64,000 nucleotides of DNA from positions 1-64,000 of the forward strand of contig DYCF01000015.1 of the NCBI GenBank assembly GCA_019418225.1. The letters are read 5' to 3'. Positions 44,033 to 53,447 of the stretch are shown here, in pieces. The notes beneath the pieces are model-generated. The model did not search any database and was not told the DNA's origin. It saw nothing but the letters and a program-made list of their open reading frames with translations. This DNA is from Clostridiales bacterium. GTDB lineage: Bacteria > Bacillota > Clostridia > Lachnospirales > Cellulosilyticaceae. Every line of letters starts with the position of its first letter. Position 1 is the stretch's first letter. Position numbers and translations under genes: made by a program.

Positions 44033-45880
44033 TTATCTAGTAAATGCTTCTAATATATCATTAACATCTTGAGTTGTTCTAAGTTTTTCTACGAGCTGAC
44101 TATCATCTAAAGCCATCGCTATATTTGATAAGATTTGTAAATGTTCATCACCTACACCTGCAATTCCTATTACGAGGTAAGCTGTTTCACCTTCGAAATC
44201 AATACCATTTGGATATTGAAGTACAGTAATCCCTGATGCTATAACTTCTTTCTTAGCTTCACCTACACCATGTGGAATTGCTACACCCATACCCATATAT
44301 GTTGAAACGATGCGTTCACGTTCAATCATAGCTTGTACATAATCTGCTTTTACATATTTCTCTTTTACAAGTAAGTTTCCTGCTGCTCTAATGGCCTCTT
44401 CTTTACTTACACTTTCTAAACCTAATACAATATTATTTTTTGTTAAAGTTTGTGTTTCTTTTACTTCAGTTACTACTACTTCAGTTGTTACTGTCTTTTC
44501 CACTTTGTTTGCTACATTGTTTCCTCTATTTTCAAGGCTTGTATATAATTCATCTAACTTAGGATCACCTAAGAAGTTTTGGATAAACACATGATGTGCT
44601 TGTGGTGAATTTTTCTTTGCACGTTCTACTAGTTTTACATGGCTTACAACGATATCTGCATCACTTGGTATCGTGTCAACAGATGAGTTTGTTACTGTAA
44701 TGTTTAATCCTAATTTTTGAATTCTATTTCTAAATTTAGTTGCGCCCATTGCACTTGATCCCATTCCAGCATCACATGCGAAGACGATTTTATTGATTGT
44801 TTCTTTTTGAGATAAATCTACTTTTTCTCCTACTTCAACTGACTCATTAGTTTCTTTTTCATCACTCATACCTTTAGCTGCTTTTCTAACAATTGGTGCA
44901 GCTACAAGAAGTGAAACAACTGTTGATACCGCGATACCTAAAAGTACGCTAAGCATTTCGCCTTTTGGTGCTAATGCTAAGATTGCAAGAACACTTCCTG
45001 GTGATGGTGTTGCTACTAAACCAACTTTAAGGATTGAGAATACTAAGATACCTGCTGCACTACCTGCAATTGGTGCAATTAATAATAATGGATTTGCAAG
45101 TACATATGGGAAGTAAATTTCGTGAATACCACCTAATGCATGAATAATTGCTGCACCTGGTGCTGATTGTTTCATATTTCCTTTACTGTAGATGCAGTAT
45201 GCTAATAATACACCAAGTCCTGGTCCTGGATTTGATTCTAATAAGAACATAATAGATTGACCTGCTTGTTGTGCTTGTTCAATACCGATTGGTCCGATAA
45301 TACCATGGTTAATTGCATTGTTTAAGAATAATACTTTTGCTGGTTCGATGAAGATTGCACTTAAAGGAAGTAATCCTTTGTTTACAACAATTTCTACACC
45401 AGTTTTTAAAACATCTGTTACTGTACTTACTGCTGGACCTACGCCATAGAATCCTATGATTGCAAGTAGCATCCCTAAAATACCAATTGAAAAGTTGTTT
45501 ACTAACATCTCAAAGCCAGCTGGCACTCTGCCTTCCACTGCTTTATCAAATTTCTTAATCACATATCCAGCCAATGGCCCCATAATCATGGCACCAATGA
45601 ACATTGGAATATCTGCCCCCATAATAACGCCAAATGTTGCAATTGCCCCAATTACACCGCCGCGTACGTCGGCAACGACTTTACCACCTGTGTAACCTAC
45701 AAGTATAGGTAATAAATATTTAAGCATTGGGTCTACTAAAGTTGCTAATTTTTCATTTGGAAACCATCCTGATGAAATAAATAATGCTGTAATGAATCCC
45801 CATGCAATGAATGCACCTATATTAGGCATTACCATTCCACTTAGGAACTTCCCAAATTTTTGTACCTTCTCTTTAAACAT
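44033..45880 (-). CDS. mtlA: PTS mannitol transporter, EIICBA fusion
   Basis: 615 aa, intact. EIIC (about 1-340; 8 or so helices, with GGIHEIYFPYVLANP typical of mannitol EIIC), EIIB with phosphocysteine in VFACDAGMGSSAMGA (near 370), EIIA with phospho-His in GVAIPHGVGEAK (near 535). Takes up and phosphorylates mannitol to mannitol-1-phosphate. Because the A domain is fused no separate mtlF is needed. ATG two bases after the mtlR stop, so one operon. Without an intact MtlD its product would not be oxidised by the usual route. Confidence 0.92.
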   Translation of the reverse strand: MFKEKVQKFGKFLSGMVMPNIGAFIAWGFITALFISSGWFPNEKLATLVDPMLKYLLPILVGYTGGKVVADVRGGVIGAIATFGVIMGADIPMFIGAMIMGPLAGYVIKKFDKAVEGRVPAGFEMLVNNFSIGILGMLLAIIGFYGVGPAVSTVTDVLKTGVEIVVNKGLLPLSAIFIEPAKVLFLNNAINHGIIGPIGIEQAQQAGQSIMFLLESNPGPGLGVLLAYCIYSKGNMKQSAPGAAIIHALGGIHEIYFPYVLANPLLLIAPIAGSAAGILVFSILKVGLVATPSPGSVLAILALAPKGEMLSVLLGIAVSTVVSLLVAAPIVRKAAKGMSDEKETNESVEVGEKVDLSQKETINKIVFACDAGMGSSAMGATKFRNRIQKLGLNITVTNSSVDTIPSDADIVVSHVKLVERAKKNSPQAHHVFIQNFLGDPKLDELYTSLENRGNNVANKVEKTVTTEVVVTEVKETQTLTKNNIVLGLESVSKEEAIRAAGNLLVKEKYVKADYVQAMIERERIVSTYMGMGVAIPHGVGEAKKEVIASGITVLQYPNGIDFEGETAYLVIGIAGVGDEHLQILSNIAMALDDSQLVEKLRTTQDVNDILEAFTR

Positions 45881-45882
45881 CG

Positions 45883-47981
45883 CTATCCCTCCAGTGTTTT
45901 CATTAATTGCTGTCTATATAAGCCTTTTAATTTTGTTTCTAATAGGCTTTCTATATGTGCTATGCCTTCTTTCTTAATGCTTTCTCTAAAATCTTCATCT
46001 GCTAATACCTCACCACTAATGTAGCTCATAATAGCTAAATCAGCTTCTGTACTATTTTCTGGTACAACGGAGACAACTGCTGCTTCTATACGCTTTTCAC
46101 CTATGATTAGTGGTGTTGTAAGTTGTAAAACACCAAATCTACATTCTTTAATAACTGCTGTTTTACAGTGTAAGAACATCATGTTATATTCCGGTAAATA
46201 GGTTGTCGCAATTTCCTCTCTTTTAGTGAGTCCTTCTTGTATCGCTTTTTGTTCTTCTGGTGTATGACCAAATAATTGCCCTGCCACCTCTATAAGTTGT
46301 GTGATACTAGATGAAGTGGCTATTTCTTCTACCTGAAGTGTTTTTAATACTTCAAGGATAGTGGTCCCTATCTTAGAGATAAATTCAATACTATTTTTAT
46401 TAAGCTTTACTTCTTTCCTATCTATTGGGCAATACATCCTATGCCTAATCATCTCTTTAATAAATACTTTAAGTTTGTCTCTATCATTTTCTAGCAAAAA
46501 TGGATTAATGCATATATTAGGAAAATCAATATCTAATTCTACTGTGGAAATAATACACTCTATGCCATTCGCCTTTAACTTCTCAGTATCAATATTAATT
46601 GCAGAGATATTTCCCTTCACCTCAATATTGTCAAAATGCTTTTCAATATTAGAGGCTAATAACTTAGATGTCCCAATTCCCGTTGGGCAAGCAATTACTG
46701 CTGCCACTTTTTCTTTAACGCTATTTCTTTCAATAGCAACTGCAAAATGCATGACAATATAAGCTATTTCTGCTTCTGGCACCTTGTCTATATGGGCTAT
46801 TTTCTTCAATATTTCACAGGCATGTTCACAAGCCTCATAAATCTCTGCATACCTTTCTTTAATCTTATCTAATAAAGGATTACGTATGCTCAGTTTCATC
46901 TTAAGCCTATTAATAGCTGGCACCACATGATTTAATAAGTCTTTATTTAATCTGGATTTATCCTTAATGGTAATCCCTAGTTCACTTTCTACCGTTGTAA
47001 TTAAATAGGTTGTAAGTTGCCTTGTATCTAAATTAAAGAGGTCTATATCATCTTCAAACTTCTCAAGTGCAACTTAGAGCCCTTAATATGCATTGTAATA
47101 TAACCACATTCATCTTTAGGAATCTTCACCTTACAACTTTCTTCTAAATGATTACAAATGGTTTCAGCCATTTTAAATTCCGGTAAACGCTGAAGGTCTT
47201 TTAAAACCTCTTCATCCATCTCAATATGGTCACCATTTTGAATCCGCTGAATGGTTAAGGTTAAATGAATCACTAGCCCAATATACGTACTATCTGATAA
47301 CTTTAGATTGTTTTGATGTTCTAATTCAGAAAGTACCTCTTGTATAATCCTTAATACATTAACGTCTAAAAACCTCAATATATTCTGCTTTATATTGCGC
47401 TCTCCTTGCTGCTGATTTAAACCTTTTAATAAACCTATGATTTCCTCATCACCAATGGTACTGTGAAGAATCTCAGATAAGACCTTTCTATAACTTTCTT
47501 CCTCACCCTCTAGGTAAATCCCGACGCCTTGCTTTCTAATCAGTGTAATACCAAATTTCTGAAGCCATTCTTCAATTTCATCCAAGTCATTACTTAAAGT
47601 TCCTTCTGATACTTTAAGACATGAGGTGAAATAAATGAGCTTTAACGGTTCCCTATGCAAAATCAGTTCATATAAAATAATTCGCTTTCTTTCTTCTTTC
47701 GTATAAGTCTTAACGATATGCTCAATCTCTAATAGCTCTAAAATCAACTCCTTACCTTCTATATTTTCATCAATCAAGAGTCCCACTCCAGGTTTTTTAA
47801 CAAAGTTAAAGTCATTTTCATCTAACCATGTCTCAATATTGGGTAGCTCCCTTAAAACTGTTCTAGTACTTACTTCTAATTCCTTAGCTATATTTGCAAT
47901 AGTAACGCCGCTACCAGTATCTAAAGAAATTAGTAATTCTATAATCTGCTTTTGTCTTAATGTTAACTTTTTACTTTTCAT
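45883..47981 (-). pseudogene. mtlR: Mannitol operon activator MtlR, broken by a one-base frameshift
   Basis: Two open frames, 47043-47981 (312 aa) and 45883-46926 (347 aa), are halves of one MtlR. N-half: DeoR-type HTH (SGVTIANIAKELEVSTRTV), then PRD1 ending YITMHIKGSK. Second half, in the next frame: ALEKFEDDIDLFNLDT..., PRD2 (RPAINR-like VPAINRLKMKL, YIVMHFAVAI), EIIB-like (ACPTGIGTSKLL), EIIA-like. Frames meet near 47060-47070; adding one base in AAGTTGC joins KLALEKFEDD. The span of 2099 nt is one base short of 700 codons, as expected for a 699-residue protein. Either real decay or a sequencing/assembly slip. Confidence 0.85.
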
Positions 47982-48046
47982 TTCTTCTCCTAATATGGCG
48001 CGCTATAACTTAATTTATAACTTTTAAGTTTGCCGCTTGTTTTATA

Positions 48047-48154
48047 GATTTCACATTTATAAATTTTAGTTATTCATAGTTTTTAGCAATGTAAAATCAT
48101 TGGGAGAAACCAATTTACCTACATGTATATTTTAAGGTTCTAGTTGGTTTCTCT
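48047..48154. repeat. Palindromic repeat, module 1 plus module 2
   Basis: Module 1 (48047-48098) begins GATTTCACAT and ends GTAAAATC (diverged). Module 2 (48099-48154) is bounded by GAGAAACCAA and TTGGTTTCTC, a clear inverted repeat. Matches the composite copy at 19890. The stretch 47982-48325 (344 bp) otherwise contains no gene. Confidence 0.85.
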
Positions 48155-48284
48155 ATAAGCTTAATTAAATTGTAATTCCAATTAAGCGTTCTATCAATTC
48201 ATTCATACATGACACTTGTCCCTATTATTAGTGACACTTTTTGGTCTAAATATTTATTTTTTCCATTTATCCTATAAAAAAGCA

Positions 48285-48308
48285 CAAAAAAAGTGGCTTA
48301 CGCCACTT
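48285..48308 (-). terminator. Terminator after the DUF4176 gene
   Basis: AAGTGGC / GCCACTT short GC-rich stem followed on the minus strand by TTTTTTTG, 17 bp after the stop at 48326. Confidence 0.85.
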
Positions 48309-48325
48309 CTATTGCTTGTTCAAAC

Positions 48326-48583
48326 TTATTTTTCCATCTTCTTTAAGGCTAATTTAAAGGCATCTTCCTCTAAGTCACTATACCCCTTAAAAATAATCGT
48401 ATCAATATCGCTATGATTAAACAAAAATGTATAGCCTTCTCCTAAATAACCTTCAGGGTACAATATGCCCATGTAATCCCAAAGTCTTTCCTCTACACCT
48501 TGTAGTTGTTTTCTACCAATAACCATTAATTTCTTGTAGCCATTTTTTAAAACAACTATTGATCCTAAAGGTAATAATTCCAT
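48326..48583 (-). CDS. DUF4176 domain protein
   Basis: 85 aa with the DUF4176 pattern: LLPLGSIVVLKNG at the start, KLMVIGRK, DYMGILYPEGY, and FNHSDIDTIIFKGY. The domain is most often met near type VII secretion/polymorphic-toxin loci, possibly as a chaperone or immunity factor. Here it stands alone with no WXG100, EssC or toxin gene nearby. Own terminator; GGAGGC precedes the ATG. Confidence 0.85.
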   Translation of the reverse strand: MELLPLGSIVVLKNGYKKLMVIGRKQLQGVEERLWDYMGILYPEGYLGEGYTFLFNHSDIDTIIFKGYSDLEEDAFKLALKKMEK

Positions 48584-48664
48584 CTTGTATAGCCTCCTGC
48601 ATACTTACTTAGTTCTATATAAATATTATACATATTATTTGCCCTCAAACAAAGCTTTACCTTA

Positions 48665-48703
48665 TATACTTACAAAATATACTTACAAAATATACTTACA
48701 AAA
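48665..48703. repeat. Three tandem 13-bp repeats next to the glmS terminator
   Basis: TATACTTACAAAA three times without a break, abutting the A-run of the terminator. No function suggested. Confidence 0.85.
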
Positions 48704-48742
48704 AAATAGCTAAAATCATCTTTTCATGATTTTAGCTATTTT
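48701..48742 (-). terminator. Terminator after glmS
   Basis: AAAATAGCTAAAATCAT / ATGATTTTAGCTATTTTTT stem and T-run on the minus strand, 30 bp after the stop at 48772. Confidence 0.9.
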
Positions 48743-48771
48743 CAACCTGTATATCAAATTAGTGATATCTC

Positions 48772-50598
48772 TTATTCTACTGTAACAGATTTCGCTAAGT
48801 TTCTTGGCTTATCAATATCACAACCTCTTTTGCTTGCTACATAGTAAGCAATAAGTTGTAATTGTACAGCTGCTAAAATTGGCGCAACCATTGTTGATAT
48901 GCGTGGAATTCTTAACACTTTATCAAAGATTGCTAAATCAAGCTCTTCATCTTCATAAGCAATTCCAATAATAACTGCTCCTCTTGATTTAACCTCTCTA
49001 ATATTACTAATCATCTTATCTTTTAATTGTGGCTGAGTTAATAATGCGATTACCTTTGTGCCTTCTTCAATTAAGGCAATTGTACCATGTTTTAACTCTC
49101 CACCAGCATAAGCTTCTGAGTGAATATAAGAAATCTCTTTTATTTTTAAAGCCCCCTCAATAGCAAGTGCATAGTCTGTTCCTCTACCTAAATAGAATAA
49201 ATCTCTTTCATCAACTAATAAGTCACTTACCTTATCCACTTCTGATTCATGCTCTAAAACTTCTGCTACTTTTTGTGGCAGGCTTAATAATGCTTCTTTT
49301 AATTCTTTTTCTACTTCTGGCGCAAGTAATCCTTTTAAGTCTGCTAAATACATACCAAGGATATTCATGATAACAACTTGTGTTGTATAAGCCTTTGTAG
49401 ATGCAACTGCAATTTCTGGTCCTGCCATTGTGTAAATCACATGGTCAGCTTCTCTTGAAATACTACTTCCAACAACATTTGTAACGGCTAATGTTTTAGC
49501 GCCTACTTTTTTACAATCTCTAAGTACAGCTAATGTATCAGCTGTCTCTCCAGATTGGCTTAAAGTAATAATTAATGTTTTATCTGTCACAAGTGGCTCT
49601 CTGTATCTAAATTCTGATGCAATTTCTACTTCAACAGGGATTTTAGCTAATTTTTCAATTGCTACTTTACCCATAAGCCCTGCATTATATGCTGTACCAC
49701 AAGCGATAATATAAATTCTATCAATGTTATTAAGCTCTTCTAAAGTCAGTTTAAAATCACCTAAGTTAACTTTTTCATTTGGTAATACTCTAGAATTTAA
49801 AGTATCTCGAATTGCTCTTGATTGCTCATGAATTTCTTTTAACATAAATGAGTCATAGCCATCTTTTTCTGCTGAATCTTCATTCCATGTTACTTTATAA
49901 ATTTCTTTCTTAACTTCTTGTCCTTCAGCTGTGAAGATTTTAGCACCTTCTTTAGTTAAAACGACAAATTCTTTATCTTCTAATAAATAAATATCTCTTG
50001 TATAACTTAATACAGCTGGAATATCTGATGCAATAAATGTTTCATTTTCTCCAAGACCAACAATTAATGGGCTATCTTTTCTTACAGCAATAATTTTATC
50101 TGGCTCATCACCACATACAACACCTAGTGCATAGCTTCCTTCTAATCTTTCTACAGCTTTTGTTACAGCTTTAAAAAGATCCCCTTCATAGTAATAATGA
50201 ATAAGGTTTGGAATAACTTCAGTATCTGTTGCTGATTTAAATGTATAACCTTGCTCTTTTAACCATTTTGTTAATTCATCATAGTTTTCAATGATCCCAT
50301 TATGCACAACTGCAATGTTTCCTTTAGAACTTTGATGTGGATGTGAGTTCACATCTGATGGTTCTCCGTGAGTCGCCCATCTTGTATGCCCAATACCAAT
50401 CATACCTTCTACAGGTGCTTTATCTAATTCATTTGTTAAGTTAGATAATCTCCCTTTATGTTTTACAACTGATACCTCAGCATTATTTACAACTGCTATT
50501 CCCGCTGAATCATATCCTCTATATTCAAGCTTTGATAACCCTTCAATTAAAAATTTTGAAGCATTATTGTTTCCAATGTATCCTACTATTCCGCACAT
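48772..50598 (-). CDS. glmS: Glutamine-fructose-6-phosphate aminotransferase
   Basis: 608 aa, full length. Cys2 (MCGIVGYIG) is the amidotransferase nucleophile; GHTRWATHG and SHPHQSS in the glutaminase domain; two SIS domains (IACGTAYNAG, LSQSGETADT, ASTKAYTTQ, LGRGTDYALAIEGALKIKE in part, AGELKHGTIAL). Makes GlcN-6-P for the cell wall. GAGAGG precedes the ATG and the glmS ribozyme lies in its leader. Confidence 0.97.
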   Translation of the reverse strand: MCGIVGYIGNNNASKFLIEGLSKLEYRGYDSAGIAVVNNAEVSVVKHKGRLSNLTNELDKAPVEGMIGIGHTRWATHGEPSDVNSHPHQSSKGNIAVVHNGIIENYDELTKWLKEQGYTFKSATDTEVIPNLIHYYYEGDLFKAVTKAVERLEGSYALGVVCGDEPDKIIAVRKDSPLIVGLGENETFIASDIPAVLSYTRDIYLLEDKEFVVLTKEGAKIFTAEGQEVKKEIYKVTWNEDSAEKDGYDSFMLKEIHEQSRAIRDTLNSRVLPNEKVNLGDFKLTLEELNNIDRIYIIACGTAYNAGLMGKVAIEKLAKIPVEVEIASEFRYREPLVTDKTLIITLSQSGETADTLAVLRDCKKVGAKTLAVTNVVGSSISREADHVIYTMAGPEIAVASTKAYTTQVVIMNILGMYLADLKGLLAPEVEKELKEALLSLPQKVAEVLEHESEVDKVSDLLVDERDLFYLGRGTDYALAIEGALKIKEISYIHSEAYAGGELKHGTIALIEEGTKVIALLTQPQLKDKMISNIREVKSRGAVIIGIAYEDEELDLAIFDKVLRIPRISTMVAPILAAVQLQLIAYYVASKRGCDIDKPRNLAKSVTVE

Positions 50599-50689
50599 AT
50601 TTTATTATCCTCTCAGTTTTGCAAATATTTTTTAAGACTTATTCTAATTTAATTTTGAGAGGCGTAGTTTTATTAGAATATCAACGCTT

Positions 50690-50839
50690 AAAATTTTAAC
50701 ACCCGATTGAATTTGTTCTAAAAATCACTTTTTAGTTTTGTCAATCTTTAACGATAGTGTTATACCGTAGGGCATCCGCCGACTCTTTCGATTCTCCCTA
50801 TCCTCGTCAACTAAATCCTTAGGTTTTAGTCCTGGCGCT
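50690..50839 (-). ncRNA. glmS ribozyme/riboswitch
   Basis: Minus-strand leader of glmS. Starts AGCGCC (cleavage before G at about 50838) and contains the conserved core TTGACGAGGATAGGG, ATCGAAAG and GTCGGCGGATGCCC with the pairing GGGAGAATCGAAAGAGTC in parts. It cuts its own mRNA when GlcN-6-P is high, giving feedback on glmS. The rest of the 50599-51024 gap is its leader/promoter area; the exact 3' border is estimated. Confidence 0.93.
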
Positions 50840-51024
50840 TTTATACTTTCATTTTTTATACTTCATTTTCATATGTCATGATTTATTATTACTGTTTATG
50901 ATCAGCTCCTTTTTAATCATTCTTACACCTCGAAATGATTCTAGCATCCTTTATGTCCAATTAACATAAATACTTATCACACTTTTGTCACCATCTATAA
51001 TGCCACTTAGCTATTACCTCTTTG

Positions 51025-51342
51025 TTACTCCTGCTTTAAAATAATGATTGTAATAACATCTTTTTGTGCTGTATAAGTTATTCTAAAGTTGTCCACCTTC
51101 AAGCTATATAAGCCTTCTACATCTGAGCAACCTGACAATTTATTAAGTTCCCCTTCTGGCATGTGATAGATGGCATTTAATAAAACTTCCTGTTCCGCTT
51201 TACTAAGTGTTAAAAGTACCTCTTTGACTTCTTTTTTAATCTCAATCTTAAAGTTTTTGAGTGTAATCCCTAATTCACTTGCTAATTCTTCTAAACAAAT
51301 TGTTTCTTGTTCTCCTCCATTATGTATGTTCTCTTTATTCAT
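51025..51342 (-). CDS. RelE/ParE-fold-like small protein
   Basis: 105 aa from the ATG at 51342 (GAAAGGA in front; a TTG at 51375 is also open). N-terminal 30 residues resemble a short helical leader (ICLEELASELGI), followed by a RelE-like pattern: KEVKEVLLTLSKAEQEVLLNAI, LNKLSGCSDVEGLYSLKVDNFRITYTAQKDVITIIILK (in parts). RelE/ParE toxins have this tail (L-x-x-x-x-Y-x-L-x-x-x-x-x-R-I-x-Y). No partner antitoxin gene is visible. Could be an orphan toxin-like domain or a non-toxic relative. Confidence 0.6.
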   Translation of the reverse strand: MNKENIHNGGEQETICLEELASELGITLKNFKIEIKKEVKEVLLTLSKAEQEVLLNAIYHMPEGELNKLSGCSDVEGLYSLKVDNFRITYTAQKDVITIIILKQE

Positions 51343-51477
51343 TGCACGCATCCTTTCATCTTTAGTTACTGTCAACTCATCATTATGTTAATATACAGTA
51401 ACCCAAAAATCAACTTATATCTCTAAAAACTACTTTTCTAGTCTCTCCATTGCCCTTAGCATTTTTCTTAATCTTAC

Positions 51478-52266
51478 CTATCCCTCTAATATTTCTCTTA
51501 CCTTATTTAAGTCTATATCCCTTAAATGATATGTACTTTCAATCTCTTGCGCCACATCCGGTGAAAGATTCGAATGCACATAAAAAGTATTAAGTCCCAC
51601 CTGCTGCGCCCCTAAAATATCACAAGTATAGTCATTGCCAATCATTATAGTTTTTTCTACATCAAGGCCATATTTCTCTATAGGTTTCTGATAAAATGCA
51701 GCATCCGGCTTCTTACAACCATACTCAGAGGAAATAAAAATATCATCAAAAAGTGTCTCAATCCCTAAATATCTTAGTTCATAACGTGTAAAAATATTTT
51801 GTGCATTTGAAAGGAGATAAACCTTTCTTCCTTTGTTTCTTAAGCCTTGTAATAGCGCCTTAGCCCCTTCATAAAGCCTAATATATTCCGTTGAAACACA
51901 GCGAAATACTTGTCCTGCATAGGTGCTTTGCACTAAATCTGCTTCTACACCTTTACGCCTAAACAACTTTTGAAAGACATATTCAAGTTGTACTTCAGAA
52001 TATGCTTCATGGCTATCTGATGGCTTATTGCCTATCAGCTTACCATCTTTTAAGCTACTTACTTGCTTACTTCTAGCCTGTTCCTGCGCTCCTTTAACTT
52101 CTTGCAGATAAGCTTCGTTTAATTCCTCTGCAGTATATACTGCCCCATAATAGCCATAAAACAAACTTAACTTCTCCCATAATTCAAGCTTTTCCTCATC
52201 TGTACGAATATCTACTAATGTGCCATATAAATCAAATAAATAATTGGTATACATATTATTTTTCAT
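51478..52266 (-). CDS. HAD-superfamily hydrolase (subfamily IA)
   Basis: About 262 aa from the ATG at 52266 (GAGGGGGAG upstream). Motif I FDLYGTLVD, motif II LLSNAQ, motif III KKPD, motif IV IGNDYTCDI. The cap region (about 45-120) is helical. Likely a small-molecule phosphatase of the YjjG/pyrimidine 5'-nucleotidase kind. No operon partner is suggested. Confidence 0.9.
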   Translation of the reverse strand: MKNNMYTNYLFDLYGTLVDIRTDEEKLELWEKLSLFYGYYGAVYTAEELNEAYLQEVKGAQEQARSKQVSSLKDGKLIGNKPSDSHEAYSEVQLEYVFQKLFRRKGVEADLVQSTYAGQVFRCVSTEYIRLYEGAKALLQGLRNKGRKVYLLSNAQNIFTRYELRYLGIETLFDDIFISSEYGCKKPDAAFYQKPIEKYGLDVEKTIMIGNDYTCDILGAQQVGLNTFYVHSNLSPDVAQEIESTYHLRDIDLNKVREILEG

Positions 52267-52352
52267 ATTCATCTCCCCCTCACTCACATTATCACACTTA
52301 TAATACTACTTTTTCTTCCTAACTATTTCAATAAGTAGGGGGAGTTTTCTAT

Positions 52353-53318
52353 TTATTCTATCTCGCCATTCTTTCTATTAATCCACTGAGTGGATACATC
52401 CATAGCTGCTCTACATGCTTTAGTCTGGTCCAACGCATTTAGCATCACAAAGTCATGAATGATTGCCTGAAAACGCATCGCAGTTACCTCTACGCCTGCT
52501 TCTCGAAGCTGCCTCGCATAACATTCACCTTCATCTCTTAATACATCCGCTTCTCCTGTTAAAATCATAGCAGCTGGCAGCCCCTTCAGGTCTTCCTTAG
52601 TTGCTCTAAGTGGTGATGCCGTGATTTCATGCCGTGATTGTGCGCGCATTGTATATTGATTCCAAAACCACATCATACCTGCTCTATATAAATAATAATC
52701 TACTGCAAACTGACAATATGAACGTGTATTAAAGTAAGCATTCGTTACAGGATAATATAAGAGCTGCTTATGAATTTTAGGCCCCTCTTGCTGTTTCGCC
52801 ATAATGGTCATAATCGTAGCCATATTTCCTCCGACACTATCGCCAGCTACTGTTAAGCTGCTTAAATCCGCTTCGCACGCTACCTCACTCAGTAAGCTAG
52901 GCAACTGACATAAAAGATCATAACACTGCATAATAGCTGTAGGATATTTTGCCTCTGGGGAACGTAAATACTCCGGAAATACCACGATTGAATTGGTTCT
53001 AGCGGCTAACTCTCTAACCAATTTATCATGGGTATGAAAACTGCCAAATACCCATCCTGCACCATGAATATAATAAATCACATGCGGTATACCACTTAGA
53101 TTACTAGGTACGACAAAGTAAACCGTTACACATCCCCATCCATTGGTTGTTACAGATAGCTTTTTAATCTCTGCTGGATACTTATAAACAGGTGAATCTT
53201 GTGCTCTTTCTAATCTTTCTCGGCCTTCCTCAGGTGGAATTTGAAAAATAAGGGGTGGTTTTGAATTCTCATTACAAACCTTTTCTGCCTCAGGCTCTAA
53301 TGGCACTATTCTTTTCAT
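52353..53318 (-). CDS. Alpha/beta hydrolase of the hormone-sensitive-lipase family
   Basis: 321 aa. Oxyanion motif HGAGWVFGS (HGGG type), nucleophile GDSVGGNMA, acid Asp in GEADVLRDEG, catalytic His in IIHDFVML. Cytoplasmic, no signal peptide. Members hydrolyse short-chain esters. AAAGGAGGC precedes the ATG. Confidence 0.92.
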   Translation of the reverse strand: MKRIVPLEPEAEKVCNENSKPPLIFQIPPEEGRERLERAQDSPVYKYPAEIKKLSVTTNGWGCVTVYFVVPSNLSGIPHVIYYIHGAGWVFGSFHTHDKLVRELAARTNSIVVFPEYLRSPEAKYPTAIMQCYDLLCQLPSLLSEVACEADLSSLTVAGDSVGGNMATIMTIMAKQQEGPKIHKQLLYYPVTNAYFNTRSYCQFAVDYYLYRAGMMWFWNQYTMRAQSRHEITASPLRATKEDLKGLPAAMILTGEADVLRDEGECYARQLREAGVEVTAMRFQAIIHDFVMLNALDQTKACRAAMDVSTQWINRKNGEIE

Positions 53319-53447
53319 AGACTTAGCCTCCTTTGAATTTAAGCCTAGCGATAGACAACATCAGTTATTTTTATCACATATTATTATCTATATGTGATAG
53401 CCTTTCAAAACTTCACAAAAAAGTAATTCCACCTGCATTACTACTAT

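Noticed and set aside
46926..47043. Interpretation as two separate mannitol regulators
   Set aside because: PRD1 and PRD2 halves are complementary and the gap translates in the second frame without a start.
50880..50925. Short leader open frame before glmS (begins MIKKEL)
   Set aside because: It lies upstream of the ribozyme, is only 14 codons, and no regulatory logic is visible.
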